A stretch of DNA of 9,556 nt from Candidatus Heimdallarchaeota archaeon (lineage in GTDB: Archaea > Asgardarchaeota > Heimdallarchaeia > Heimdallarchaeales > Kariarchaeaceae): contig JAAFKL010000185.1 in the NCBI GenBank assembly GCA_021399405.1, positions 1-9,556 of the forward strand, read 5' to 3'. The position numbers were made by a program, and so were the translations under genes. Positions 1 through 6,969 of the stretch are shown piece after piece. The stretch's first letter is position 1. The number at the start of each line of letters is the position of its first letter. The notes beneath the pieces are model-generated. The model saw only the letters and a list, made by a program, of their open reading frames with translations, ran no database searches and was not told where the DNA came from.

Positions 1-1148
1 ATTACTGAAAAAATGGTTGATATGATAAGGGTTGCAATGATCTGATGACCCAAATCTGGCTCCCCTGCAGATACAAATATGTCATTAGCTATTGCCACAA
101 GGCCTATAGTTACACCTCCCTGTGCTAAAAGTCCCAAACCCAAATTTTTCTGAAGTACCGGGTCCGCATCCACATATCTAGTCCCTCCATATGCTCCTGC
201 AATCTTACCGACCGATCTGGCTAGTAAATACACCAACGCTAATGCTGGAAATGGGCTGAAGTCATCAAATACAACACGTGTACCTACTAATACGAAAAAT
301 AACATCACAATCGGACTCATCACCACTTCCATTAAATCGCTCATTCTGGCATAATTATCACTTAGGCGGTTTGTAGACACAATTCCAACAACCATACATG
401 CGGTTATAACCGATGTTTCCATATAATGAGCTGCACCCATTACCAATATCAAGATTGCCAGGGCTAATTCCATCATCTCAAGCTCATCTTCCATCCTTTC
501 TAGGATCATCTCTAACCCAAACCCTACAACAATCCCTAAAACCACAGCTATACCCACTTCCCGAAGGAATCCCTCAACAATATTGATAATTGTTGCTGAT
601 CCACCTAAACTCACCTCTAGGTAGACCAGAACGGCCTCTACAACAGTAATTGCAATGACATCATCAAAGGCCAGGATCCATTGAATTCTGGTTGTTAACG
701 GTCCTGCAGCCTTTTTCTTACGCAATATCTCAATAGTTGCTGCTGGAGCTGTCGCGGTTGCCAATCCTGCCAGAACAATAGCAATTGTCAAGCTTCCTTC
801 AAATAATAGAACAGCAAAAAACACCAGTACAAAGGCCGCTCCTGCCTCTGCCAGTAAAACGATCACAATAAATCGAGGGTGCTCTTTGAGCAGGCTAAAT
901 TTGAGCTCTGTACCGATTTTAAAGCCAATTAGACCCAACGCCAGGGTTTCTACTAGCAAAAACCACTCACTCAACTCATCTTCAACCGAAACCTCCCGCA
1001 ATAGTGTATTTGCTATTACAAACCCTGTAATCAGGTAAACCACGATATGAGGGACATTATATTGTTTGAAAAACAGGGAGGCCAGGTACCCTAATGACAA
1101 GAAGATCCCAAGAAGTAAAATCGGTTCAAACAGAAGGAAATGAGCCAC
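1..1148 (-). CDS. CPA2-family Na+(K+)/H+ antiporter, first tandem copy, 3' end beyond window
   Basis: Read on the minus strand this frame is open from the start to the window edge and gives about 382 residues. It aligns without gaps to the complete paralogue upstream of it, about 80% identical by eye. By that alignment roughly 48 C-terminal codons lie outside the window. Family hallmarks are present: the TATAPAAT segment of the unwound helix, the double-aspartate motif in AFDDVIAI, the RSVGK motif and the QKNLGLGLLAQGG segment. The product should be an integral membrane exchanger of Na+ or K+ for protons. The adjacent Asp pair is typical of electrogenic NhaA/NapA-like exchangers. I chose GTG at 1148 because its codons (GTG GCT CAT) align with the paralogue's start (ATG GCT CAT) and because its distance to the TATA box (about 31) matches the paralogue's (about 32). 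An in-frame ATG at 1157 would add three residues, but it lies only about 22 bases from the box, probably before the transcript starts. Cation specificity cannot be read from sequence. Confidence 0.9.
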   Translation of the reverse strand, partial: MAHFLLFEPILLLGIFLSLGYLASLFFKQYNVPHIVVYLITGFVIANTLLREVSVEDELSEWFLLVETLALGLIGFKIGTELKFSLLKEHPRFIVIVLLAEAGAAFVLVFFAVLLFEGSLTIAIVLAGLATATAPAATIEILRKKKAAGPLTTRIQWILAFDDVIAITVVEAVLVYLEVSLGGSATIINIVEGFLREVGIAVVLGIVVGFGLEMILERMEDELEMMELALAILILVMGAAHYMETSVITACMVVGIVSTNRLSDNYARMSDLMEVVMSPIVMLFFVLVGTRVVFDDFSPFPALALVYLLARSVGKIAGAYGGTRYVDADPVLQKNLGLGLLAQGGVTIGLVAIANDIFVSAGEPDLGHQIIATLIISTIFSV

Positions 1149-1525
1149 AAATGGCATGAATACCCTATATAATTGAATATATCGGTTACCAAGAGACTGT
1201 ATTTCAGACTGTGAAGCAAATTTAATCTCTGTATGCCATTTTCAGTGAATTGCTAAAATAAGTATACTAATCTGAAAATTATAACAATAATTAGCTCTTC
1301 AAGCTGTAATAAAGCATATATCATTGTTTCTGATAATAAATTGCGTTTAACATAGTCCTTCAACCCTCAAAATTTATCAATAATACGGCTCGGTGGGTTC
1401 AGAACTCTCTAATCGGTGTAATTTAACCATTATACCAAATTGATGTCGCGCCTATGTAAATTCTAACATCCAAGGGTCGTATTGCTGATTTATAAGGTTG
1501 GTATACTGTGATCCAATGAAACCTT
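1149..1525. other. Spacer between the tandem antiporters (377 bases)
   Basis: No credible gene. It contains the promoter of the first copy at 1176-1187. A tRNA-like patch at about 1384-1440 (minus strand: D-arm-like GGTATAATGGTTAA and acceptor-like ACCCACCGAGCC) lacks the matching 5' acceptor and an anticodon stem. No strong terminator for the upstream gene is visible. Confidence 0.6.
1176..1187 (-). promoter_or_regulatory. BRE/TATA promoter of the first antiporter copy
   Basis: On the minus strand the sequence is AACCGATATATT followed by CAATTATA. It is identical over 12 bases to the element before the paralogous gene. The box centre is about 31 bases before GTG 1148, so transcription should begin only a few bases before the start codon. 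Confidence 0.65.
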
Positions 1526-2827
1526 CTAATCATGTACTCTGGGTTCTCGGAGTCCATGAAGGATCTCATAGGCTTCATTTTCCAATGGGATAACTGAATG
1601 CTCCAATCGTTGTGGTATTTTGCTTTTTCCACCTTCTCCGCTCCGATCTACAGCCATTGTGGTGGTTATAGACCCCAAGGCTTCAGAAAATATTGTTGAA
1701 ATCACAACCGCTGTTATTATCTTACTTCCCAGATCTGGCTCCCCTCCGGCAATTAGTATATCATTGGCAATTGCCACCAACCCCAAAGCGACTCCTCCCT
1801 GGGCTAGCAGTCCTAAACCCAGATTTTTCTGAAGTACAGGGTCTGCACCCACTAATTTAGTTCCTCCAAAAGCTCCTGCCACCTTCCCAACTGATCTGGC
1901 GAGCAAATAAACCAAGGCTAAAACTGGAAAAGGGTTAAAATCATCGAAAACTACTCGTGTACCTACTAAAACGAAAAATAACATCACAATCGGACTCATC
2001 ACCACTTCCAGTAAATCGCTCATCTTGACATAATTTTCTCCTAGACGGTTTGTAGCCACAATTCCTACCATCATACATGCACTAATAACTGAGGTGTCTA
2101 AGTAATGGGCCGCTCCCATTACAAAAATTAGGGTTGCTAATGATAATTCCATCATTTCAAGCTCATCATCCATTCTCTCCACTATTTCGTCCATGATGAA
2201 TCCTGCTACACTGCCTAGTACGACTGCAAGCCCAACTTCATGCAAGAAACCGGTAAAAATGTTTAATACGGTGGCTGTGCCTCCAAGCGATACCTCCAGA
2301 TAGACCAAAATTGCCTCTACAATCACGATTGCAATTACATCATCAAAAGCCAGGATCCATTGAATTCTACTGGTTAAGGGTCCTGCAGCTTTTTTCTTTC
2401 TCAAGATCTCAATGGTCGCAGCAGGGGCTGTAGCCGTTGCTAACCCGGCTAGAACGATAGCTACAAGGAAACTCCCATCAAAGAACAATACTGCAAAAAA
2501 CACTAGTATGAAGGCTGCTCCGGCCTCTGCAAACAGAACAACTATTATGAACTTCGGATGCTGTTTTAGTAAACTAAATTTGAGCTCCGTACCGATTTTA
2601 AAGCCAATTAGACCCAATGCCAGGGTTTCTACCAATAAAAACCATTCATCAAGCTCTTCCTCGACTACAACTGATTTTAGAAGGGTATTTGCAATAACGA
2701 ACCCTGTAATCAGATAAACAACGATATGGGGTACCCCGTACCGCTTGAGAAAGAGGGATGCAAGATAACCTATGATCAGGAAAGTTCCCAGAAGCAGGAT
2801 TGGTTCATTCAGCAAAGCATGAGCCAT
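1526..2827 (-). CDS. CPA2-family Na+(K+)/H+ antiporter, second tandem copy (complete)
   Basis: The product has 433 residues, mostly hydrophobic helices as expected for the 11-13 helix CPA2 transport domain. There is no C-terminal TrkA-N/RCK domain, only a polar tail of about 40 residues (394-433). Visible motifs in order: TATAPAAT at 131-138 (crossover helix), AFDDVIAI at 160-167 with the ion-binding pair D162/D163, a charged loop around 216-226, FFVLVGTRVVFDD at 284-296, RSVGK at 311-315 (K315 corresponds in position to the helix-10 lysine of NapA-type exchangers) and QKNLGLGLLAQGG at 333-345. The double Asp favours electrogenic exchange; KefB/KefC-type proteins usually have Gln-Asp there. 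The gene lies upstream of its paralogue in the same direction, 377 bases away. Each has its own promoter, so they are probably separate transcripts. The ATG is placed by a BRE/TATA element about 32 bases upstream. Antiporter identity is secure; the cation and the direction in vivo are not. Confidence 0.93.
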   Translation of the reverse strand: MAHALLNEPILLLGTFLIIGYLASLFLKRYGVPHIVVYLITGFVIANTLLKSVVVEEELDEWFLLVETLALGLIGFKIGTELKFSLLKQHPKFIIVVLFAEAGAAFILVFFAVLFFDGSFLVAIVLAGLATATAPAATIEILRKKKAAGPLTSRIQWILAFDDVIAIVIVEAILVYLEVSLGGTATVLNIFTGFLHEVGLAVVLGSVAGFIMDEIVERMDDELEMMELSLATLIFVMGAAHYLDTSVISACMMVGIVATNRLGENYVKMSDLLEVVMSPIVMLFFVLVGTRVVFDDFNPFPVLALVYLLARSVGKVAGAFGGTKLVGADPVLQKNLGLGLLAQGGVALGLVAIANDILIAGGEPDLGSKIITAVVISTIFSEALGSITTTMAVDRSGEGGKSKIPQRLEHSVIPLENEAYEILHGLREPRVHD

Positions 2828-2855
2828 TGATCGTATCGATTTTTGTGGCTAATTT

Positions 2856-2867
2856 AATATATCGGTT
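2856..2867 (-). promoter_or_regulatory. BRE/TATA promoter of the second antiporter copy
   Basis: On the minus strand the sequence is AACCGATATATT followed by AAATTAGC, about 32 bases before ATG 2827. Its conservation in the paralogue's promoter, when surrounding spacer has diverged, is the main evidence that it functions. Confidence 0.65.
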
Positions 2868-2921
2868 TAGCTAAGCTGTTAATTCGGATTTAGAGACGAT
2901 ATAAACAAATAATTGCTCGTA

Positions 2922-3418
2922 TTCACTCGGATTTGAAGCTAATGATCTGAAATACTACAATTATTCAACGACTAATTATATATATAATTTATTGGTATAC
3001 TTATCGACGTATTTCTATACAAAAATGGGATTAGTTTCGGGAATCTTTGGGTTTAATCGAAAGTATTAACCCTTGAAAGAGTAGAATTCATGGTATTTTG
3101 CACCATTCATACCTGGAAAAACAGCAAGGAAAAAAGTCATACGGGGTGTTTTTCAGGTCAACAACAGTCATTTGCACCCTCTTTAAATAAGAATACTTTC
3201 GGTTACCTCTCTAGAGATAAGGAGTCAGGTTGGATTAGAACGCGATAATACGAGGTTTTTGACTTAAACACTACACATTTGCTCAATACTCGTGCAAATA
3301 TTGACATGAATCGAATCCATACGGGGGATTTTTTGACCATACCTCGTATTTTTGCACTATATAGTTTTTTTTGTATTTGATCACAATAAACCAATGCTGT
3401 ACCACCAATCCGAGTGAA
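2922..3418. repeat. 12-base inverted repeat bracketing 497 bases
   Basis: TTCACTCGGATT at 2922-2933 is exactly the reverse complement of AATCCGAGTGAA at 3407-3418. The arms face each other across a segment that also contains three internal repeats. The arrangement resembles the ends of a small non-autonomous element, but I see no clear target-site duplication and no coding capacity. Confidence 0.35.
3138..3357 (+). repeat. Three diverged copies of a ~40-base motif
   Basis: Copies lie at 3138-3177, about 3247-3284 and 3318-3357. Each begins with (C/A)ATACGRGG, continues with a T5-6 tract and ends with TTTGC(A/T)C. Copies one and three are both exactly 40 bases with conserved ends (24 of 40 positions agree). 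The middle copy is two bases shorter just after the GG. TTTGCAC recurs at 3097-3103, and an inverted GTGCAAA lies at 3292-3298. Spacing between copies is irregular (about 109 and 71), unlike a CRISPR. Confidence 0.45.
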
Positions 3419-3770
3419 CCCGTATAGTAGTTCAATATTATATTATCCAACAAACGGCACTAGATCCAAAGCAATTGAGGTCATACTTGTAGAATTTGAA
3501 ATTTATTATCAGTTGCAACTGAACATATTGTTGCTCTAGACATAATCAACTAACACCAATTATACGCAATTCATCGCACCAAATGAAGCACCTTTTCTGG
3601 TATCTTTTATTATTAATCAATATAATCTTGCAATATAATTAGATTATTTTCTATTAGAAAAGGTAAATTCCATGTTTAAAGGCAATAAGATCACTTTTTA
3701 TAGGGAAAAAACAATAATAAGTCACGGTTTCTCGTAAAATGGGTCTACAATGGTTCATTTCGCGGAATAA

Positions 3771-3831
3771 ATTGGCAGTCAAAGGAGGGTCCTTATAGTG
3801 GGTGTACGTTCTCTCCTGCCAATCCTTTTTT
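3771..3831 (+). ncRNA. Candidate hairpin RNA or terminator in noncoding DNA
   Basis: ATTGGCAG (3771-3778) pairs with CTGCCAAT (3816-3823), and six Ts follow at 3826-3831, as in an intrinsic-type terminator. The loop is GC-richer than its surroundings and contains AGGAG, which could pair alternatively with CTCCT at 3813-3817. A TATA-like CAATATAATT at 3631-3640 could start a transcript of about 170 bases ending here. No known RNA family is recognised. Confidence 0.25.
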
Positions 3832-4309
3832 CATAAATTCTTCTGTAACAAATAATTATACAAAGATTATGTCATGATCATTGAAATCTATAGTCAACAA
3901 TAAGCAAAAAGGAGTATATTAGAATACACTGGACTATAGATGTTTGATAGATCTTTAGCCAGGTGTAATGGATTAGTTTGTATATACATTGCGCACACTG
4001 TGTACAGACCGTTAGGATTTGTATATATCAGGGGGTACTTCTTTTAAAACTATGCTGATTCAATTACATATGAATATGGGTAACCAGGGCTACTGAAGTA
4101 ATACTTTTTTGAGACAAATAAATGGCCTAAGGGCTATAGATGGTGTGGTGTGATTTTCTTACATTATTAGAAGATATAGTTGAAATAACTAAGTAGAGGC
4201 TGTAACAATCAAGAAATTAACTGATCTTCAATCATAATCCTGAAAGGAACCACCCTATGTTGAAATAATGAAGTGTGCTTAAAGTTAATATGGTATTAAA
4301 CGAATAAAG

Positions 4310-4760
4310 AGCCATTGAGGTAATTGATTTAAACATAAACTATATGAAACAATAAATATAAGATCAAAATAAACATTAATAACAATAATAATCAATAGAT
4401 TAATAACTAAATTGAAAGGTTAAGTATAATGATAAAACAAATCATATTTGTGTATTAATTAATGATAATAATGATAAATCATATGTGTGATTAAAATCAA
4501 TTTAAATATATTTGCGTTATTTATGAAGTATTAATTCAATCGATGAGTTGTTTTATGTTCCATATATTAAAAAATGTGTTGTGATACCCAAATATCACGA
4601 ATAATATAAGCAAAAATCAGTTCATGATAATAAAATATTAAATTAAAGTATAAAATGAAATAAAGAATTAGCACCTATCAGTGATTATAAAACCTATAAA
4701 TAACGTAAAATATACAATTTAAAACTAATAATTTAATGATCTATAATCCAAATCTGACTA
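4310..4760. other. Extremely AT-rich core with a short direct repeat
   Basis: GC is about one fifth by eye, lower than the flanks, with the plus strand A-rich. The motif AAATCATAT(T/G)TGTG occurs at 4439-4452 and again at 4476-4489. Both are preceded by AATGATA and followed by ATTAA, with a period of 37. The second copy contains a small dyad (AATCA/TGATT). Such DNA could be an unwinding element or a scaffold-like region; no origin-binding box or cdc6 gene is seen. Confidence 0.3.
4579..4600. repeat. Perfect short hairpin in AT-rich DNA
   Basis: GTGATA (4581-4586) and TATCAC (4593-4598) flank the loop CCCAAA. The stem extends two more pairs if one G-T pair is allowed. No T-tract follows, so it is not a typical terminator; it may be chance or a protein site. 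Confidence 0.3.
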
Positions 4761-5798
4761 AATGTAACATAAATAAAAAATTGAATAACCTATAGTGAAC
4801 GTGTATCACAGATTAATGTCGTAAAACGATTGAAACAGCAAATCATCTTAGCCCTTGAAAAGTATCATAAATCTATCTGAAATATAATATGAATTGCTAC
4901 AAGCTGAATAGTCAATACAATGTATATAATACCACTTATAGTAGTACTGAAACACGTTTTGTTTAAAATTGAGTTAGATAACAACATCCGTTCCCATAAA
5001 TGTGTAATGCACATAAATGTATATTTTGAAATCATTTTAATTAAGCTAAAAACATTATAAAACAGCACTTGTCTAATAAAATAAACAAATACTATGTATA
5101 ATAATGAACTCTTCACACTAAAGGAACATGTCTCTAGTAAAAAAATGTATATACTATTAGAGAAATTTAAGGTATAATAATAAATCTGTGAAGTAAACAT
5201 AATCGTTCAATTTTTACTCTGGTTTGGTAAAATCTAGATTCAACATTAACTTATAATTTGATTCCTCTGGCATATATTTTTGGACACATATTCTCACAGT
5301 TATGAAATAAATTGGTATTCGTTTTTCATCCTGATAAATTCATTCAGCTTGACTAGTCCAGGATCTGGGTATCACATGTGAATGCAATATTTATCAAATG
5401 AATCATTAAGTATTACTCTAAGGAATAATTAATAACTTAGCTGACAAGATTCCTGATTGTTTATTAATCGGTAAAAACTGTCCCTTTGGATTGCTAATGA
5501 TCAATAAGATTGGGTGTGTTCGATTATTCAGAATAAACCGCAATTCGCGATAGCTAATAATCATTGATTACTGATTGAATTTACATTCAATAAAATTATT
5601 CGAAAGCATTTAGGATTGATTGCAATAAAACCAATCACTAATATTTACCCCTATAGGATCCATCAATGAATTCATATATTCATTAGAACTTATTGTGTCC
5701 AAGTAGGATGCTAACAAAATTCATGATAAACAACTAATCGAGCAGCACCCGATCCCCATGAAGACGCGATCACTATTTCCTTTATGACCGATAATGAT

Positions 5799-5875
5799 CT
5801 GTCCTTATTCGGACGGATGCACAATTCATTTATTTCGTGAGGAAAGAATTTTCCGGAAGATTTTGAAATCTTTTT
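5799..5875 (+). ncRNA. Candidate structured RNA: three successive hairpins and a T-tract
   Basis: The region from about 5735 to 5860 is clearly GC-richer than the surrounding noncoding DNA. Hairpin 1 is at 5799-5816 (CTGTCC/GGACGG, loop TTATTC, one G-U pair). Hairpin 2 is at 5841-5854 (GGAAA/TTTCC, loop GAAT). Hairpin 3 is at 5857-5872 (AAGATTT/AAATCTT) and runs into further Ts up to 5875. Hairpin 3 with its T-tract could end a small RNA encoded on the plus strand. Not assignable to RNase P, SRP, tRNA or a clear C/D or H/ACA guide. Confidence 0.25.
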
Positions 5876-5898
5876 CATTGTTTTAATTATTTACTAGG

Positions 5899-5910
5899 CA
5901 TAATATAATG
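5899..5910 (+). promoter_or_regulatory. TATA-like box upstream of the 273-residue surface-protein gene
   Basis: CATAATATAATG is the best TATA match in the 150 bases before the GTG at 6027. If used, transcription would begin near 5930 and leave a leader of about 100 bases that contains an upstream ATG (5945) in another frame. The alternative is the weaker CATTAAAATG at about 5996-6005, which gives a leaderless start. Confidence 0.3.
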
Positions 5911-6026
5911 ATCGATCCATTTTTGATCGGGAGCAGGGGTCATAATGGAAGCTTCAAATCCCACATTCGCCTTTTCTATATTTTTTGTCCTAAACATTAA
6001 AATGAATCATAGTTCAATCTATAGAT

Positions 6027-6848
6027 GTGAGGACCTCATTCGGTATTTTTTCTCGCGTCATACTTCTAGCATTTTTTCTAACAACATCAGGTTCAATTGC
6101 TCAGGACAATGTACTGGAGTGTTCTACGGTATGCTACGATCCTGATCTGTCATTAGGGGAAGGTGATGTGTTTGCTTGGGAGTTTACCAATATGCAAATT
6201 CTGATGGATCAGTTTCCTCAGAGCCTATCATCTGTTAAAATAACTTTGTTACAGCCTTTGAACGGGCTTTGGGAATCAGTTAATATTAGGGAAGTTGATT
6301 ATCTGGAAATTTTTGCAACAATTTTCATCCAACGAATTGATGGAGATCGGTTCACAGAGTTACAGGTGCCACTCTCCAGCCTTCCAATGCCCTTGATTTT
6401 TCCATCAATTACGAATTTGAATGGAACCCTTGTCAATTCGTTTGAGACCTGGACTGCAGAAAAATCCAATTGGGATGAGATCGAGGTATGGGGAAGTGGT
6501 ATAACCATGTTCACAGATCATTCTGTTGGGAATAGAACAATAGAAAATGGAATCTATTCATTTTCACAGTCTACTAGATTGGAAAGCCAGACTCAAAACG
6601 ATATTAGCGTATCATATCAATGGTCGACGTTACAATTCACAATCGATACGGGACTTTTGATCGAATTTAATTCAACTACAATTTCTGGTGATGGAATTCG
6701 CAATTCTATGCTAATCAATCAGGTCAATCCCCCGTCTGAGGAATTAAGCATAGATACTGGTCCGTTACTGATTATTCTCGTCAGCATTTTAGTATTATCA
6801 GCAATAGGGGTTCTGATCTACCTATATTTCAAAAGATCAAGGTCTTAA
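6027..6848 (+). CDS. Secreted, C-terminally membrane-anchored protein of unknown function
   Basis: The product has 273 residues from a GTG start. GTG 6027 is the first start-like codon after an in-frame TGA at 6003, and it gives a complete signal peptide: Arg at 2 and 10, a hydrophobic stretch at 11-20, and probable cleavage after SGSIA (21-25). Residues 26-240 form a polar, probably beta-rich ectodomain with a close cysteine pair (C32, C36), many Ser/Thr/Asn and possible N-glycosylation sequons such as NGT and NST. One helix at about 246-268 is followed by the basic tail KRSRS. The ectodomain should therefore face outside. GEGDVFAWEF near the N-terminus and FTIDTGLLIEF at 204-214 resemble GDKFTFKV and YDKNTGVVKEI in the 255-residue protein at 8674-9441, so the two may be distant relatives. 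I do not recognise a named family. A weak AT-rich box near 5994-6004 would fit a leaderless transcript from the GTG; a better TATA match at 5899-5910 would give a leader of about 100 bases. Confidence 0.85.
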   Translation: MRTSFGIFSRVILLAFFLTTSGSIAQDNVLECSTVCYDPDLSLGEGDVFAWEFTNMQILMDQFPQSLSSVKITLLQPLNGLWESVNIREVDYLEIFATIFIQRIDGDRFTELQVPLSSLPMPLIFPSITNLNGTLVNSFETWTAEKSNWDEIEVWGSGITMFTDHSVGNRTIENGIYSFSQSTRLESQTQNDISVSYQWSTLQFTIDTGLLIEFNSTTISGDGIRNSMLINQVNPPSEELSIDTGPLLIILVSILVLSAIGVLIYLYFKRSRS

Positions 6849-6873
6849 GACAATAAATCATAAACATACACCA

Positions 6874-6879
6874 TTTTTT
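6874..6879 (+). terminator. T-tract terminator after the 273-residue surface-protein gene
   Basis: Six consecutive Ts lie 25 bases after the stop codon. Archaeal RNA polymerase often terminates at such tracts without a hairpin. This separates the gene from the methyltransferase gene downstream. Confidence 0.5.
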
Positions 6880-6942
6880 GTAATTATTCGAAGAAAGCAC
6901 TCTTGATAGTATGATAAATCAGTTGAGCGTTTCAATAATTAC
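6880..6942. promoter_or_regulatory. Long imperfect inverted repeat overlapping the methyltransferase promoter
   Basis: GTAATTATT (6880-6888) is the exact reverse complement of AATAATTAC (6934-6942). Moving inward, GAAA (6893-6896) pairs with TTTC (6930-6933) and CTC (6900-6902) with GAG (6925-6927), with small bulges. The right arm contains the TATA-like AATAATTA about 33 bases before ATG 6970. The dyad could be an operator for this gene, or an RNA hairpin if transcription reads through. Confidence 0.45.
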
Positions 6943-6969
6943 AAATACGTTCTTGTTTCCACAGTTGAT

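Larger units (their letters stand above)
1..2867 (-). repeat. Tandem duplication: antiporter gene plus core promoter, unit 1,679 bases
   Basis: Both units contain the antiporter frame, in the same register with an offset of 1,679 bases, preceded by the same 12-base BRE/TATA core. Outside the core promoter and the coding region I see no clear similarity between the upstream flanks. The duplication is therefore old enough for spacers to have diverged, or it involved only gene and promoter. The left unit is cut by the window. Confidence 0.85.
2828..6026. other. Long AT-rich region without a credible gene (3.2 kb)
   Basis: Both strands were read. Only short frames occur, and their composition (Ile, Phe, Tyr, Ser, Leu, Asn, Lys) is what AT-rich noncoding DNA gives by chance. 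From left to right it holds the second antiporter's promoter, a bracket of 12-base inverted repeats with three diverged motif copies (2922-3418), a hairpin followed by T6 (3771-3831), a very AT-rich core (about 4310-4760) with a direct repeat and a hairpin, and a GC-richer island with three hairpins ending in a T-tract (5799-5875). No transposase, integrase or replication gene is present. Confidence 0.7.

Noticed and set aside
1384..1440. tRNA-like patch on the minus strand (GGTATAATGGTTAA and ACCCACCGAGCC)
   Set aside because: No matching 5' acceptor strand (GGCTCGG or CGGCTCG), no anticodon stem of five pairs, and only 3 of 5 pairs in the presumed T stem. At most an eroded tRNA fragment.
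2974..2989. 16-base palindrome AATTATATATATAATT
   Set aside because: Alternating AT of low complexity is self-complementary by nature; could act as a TATA box but there is no gene at the right distance.
2987..2999. 11-base match to the shared upstream element (TTTATTGGTAT)
   Set aside because: Too short in AT-rich DNA, and 163 bases from the antiporter start, not at the 56-57 base position of the real copies.
3025..3069. Peptide MGLVSGIFGFNRKY, resembling the N-terminus of glutamine amidotransferases (MCGxxGIFG)
   Set aside because: Only 14 codons, lacks the catalytic Cys2, and nothing downstream continues the similarity (no HRGPD).
3203..3394. 63-codon minus-strand frame
   Set aside because: Overlaps two of the repeated motifs, has no recognisable motif and no supporting promoter.
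3961..4030. D-arm-like AGGTGTAATGGATTAG
   Set aside because: No GTTCRA T loop and no acceptor pairing within tRNA distance.
4829..4836. ATTGAAAC, a common 3' end of archaeal CRISPR repeats
   Set aside because: Occurs once; no second copy at a CRISPR-like spacing and no cas genes.
4865..5200. 111-codon minus-strand frame
   Set aside because: Lies in very AT-rich DNA; composition dominated by Ile, Phe, Ser, Tyr, Leu without helix-loop organisation, no promoter or recognisable motif. Probably chance.
5574..5591. Hairpin ATTGAAT-TTAC-ATTCAAT
   Set aside because: Short AT-rich stem with no T-tract or conserved context; expected by chance in this composition.
5945..6145. 66-codon plus-strand frame from ATG 5945
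   Set aside because: Overlaps the 273-residue gene in another frame; the latter has a complete signal peptide and C-terminal anchor, this one has no protein-like features.
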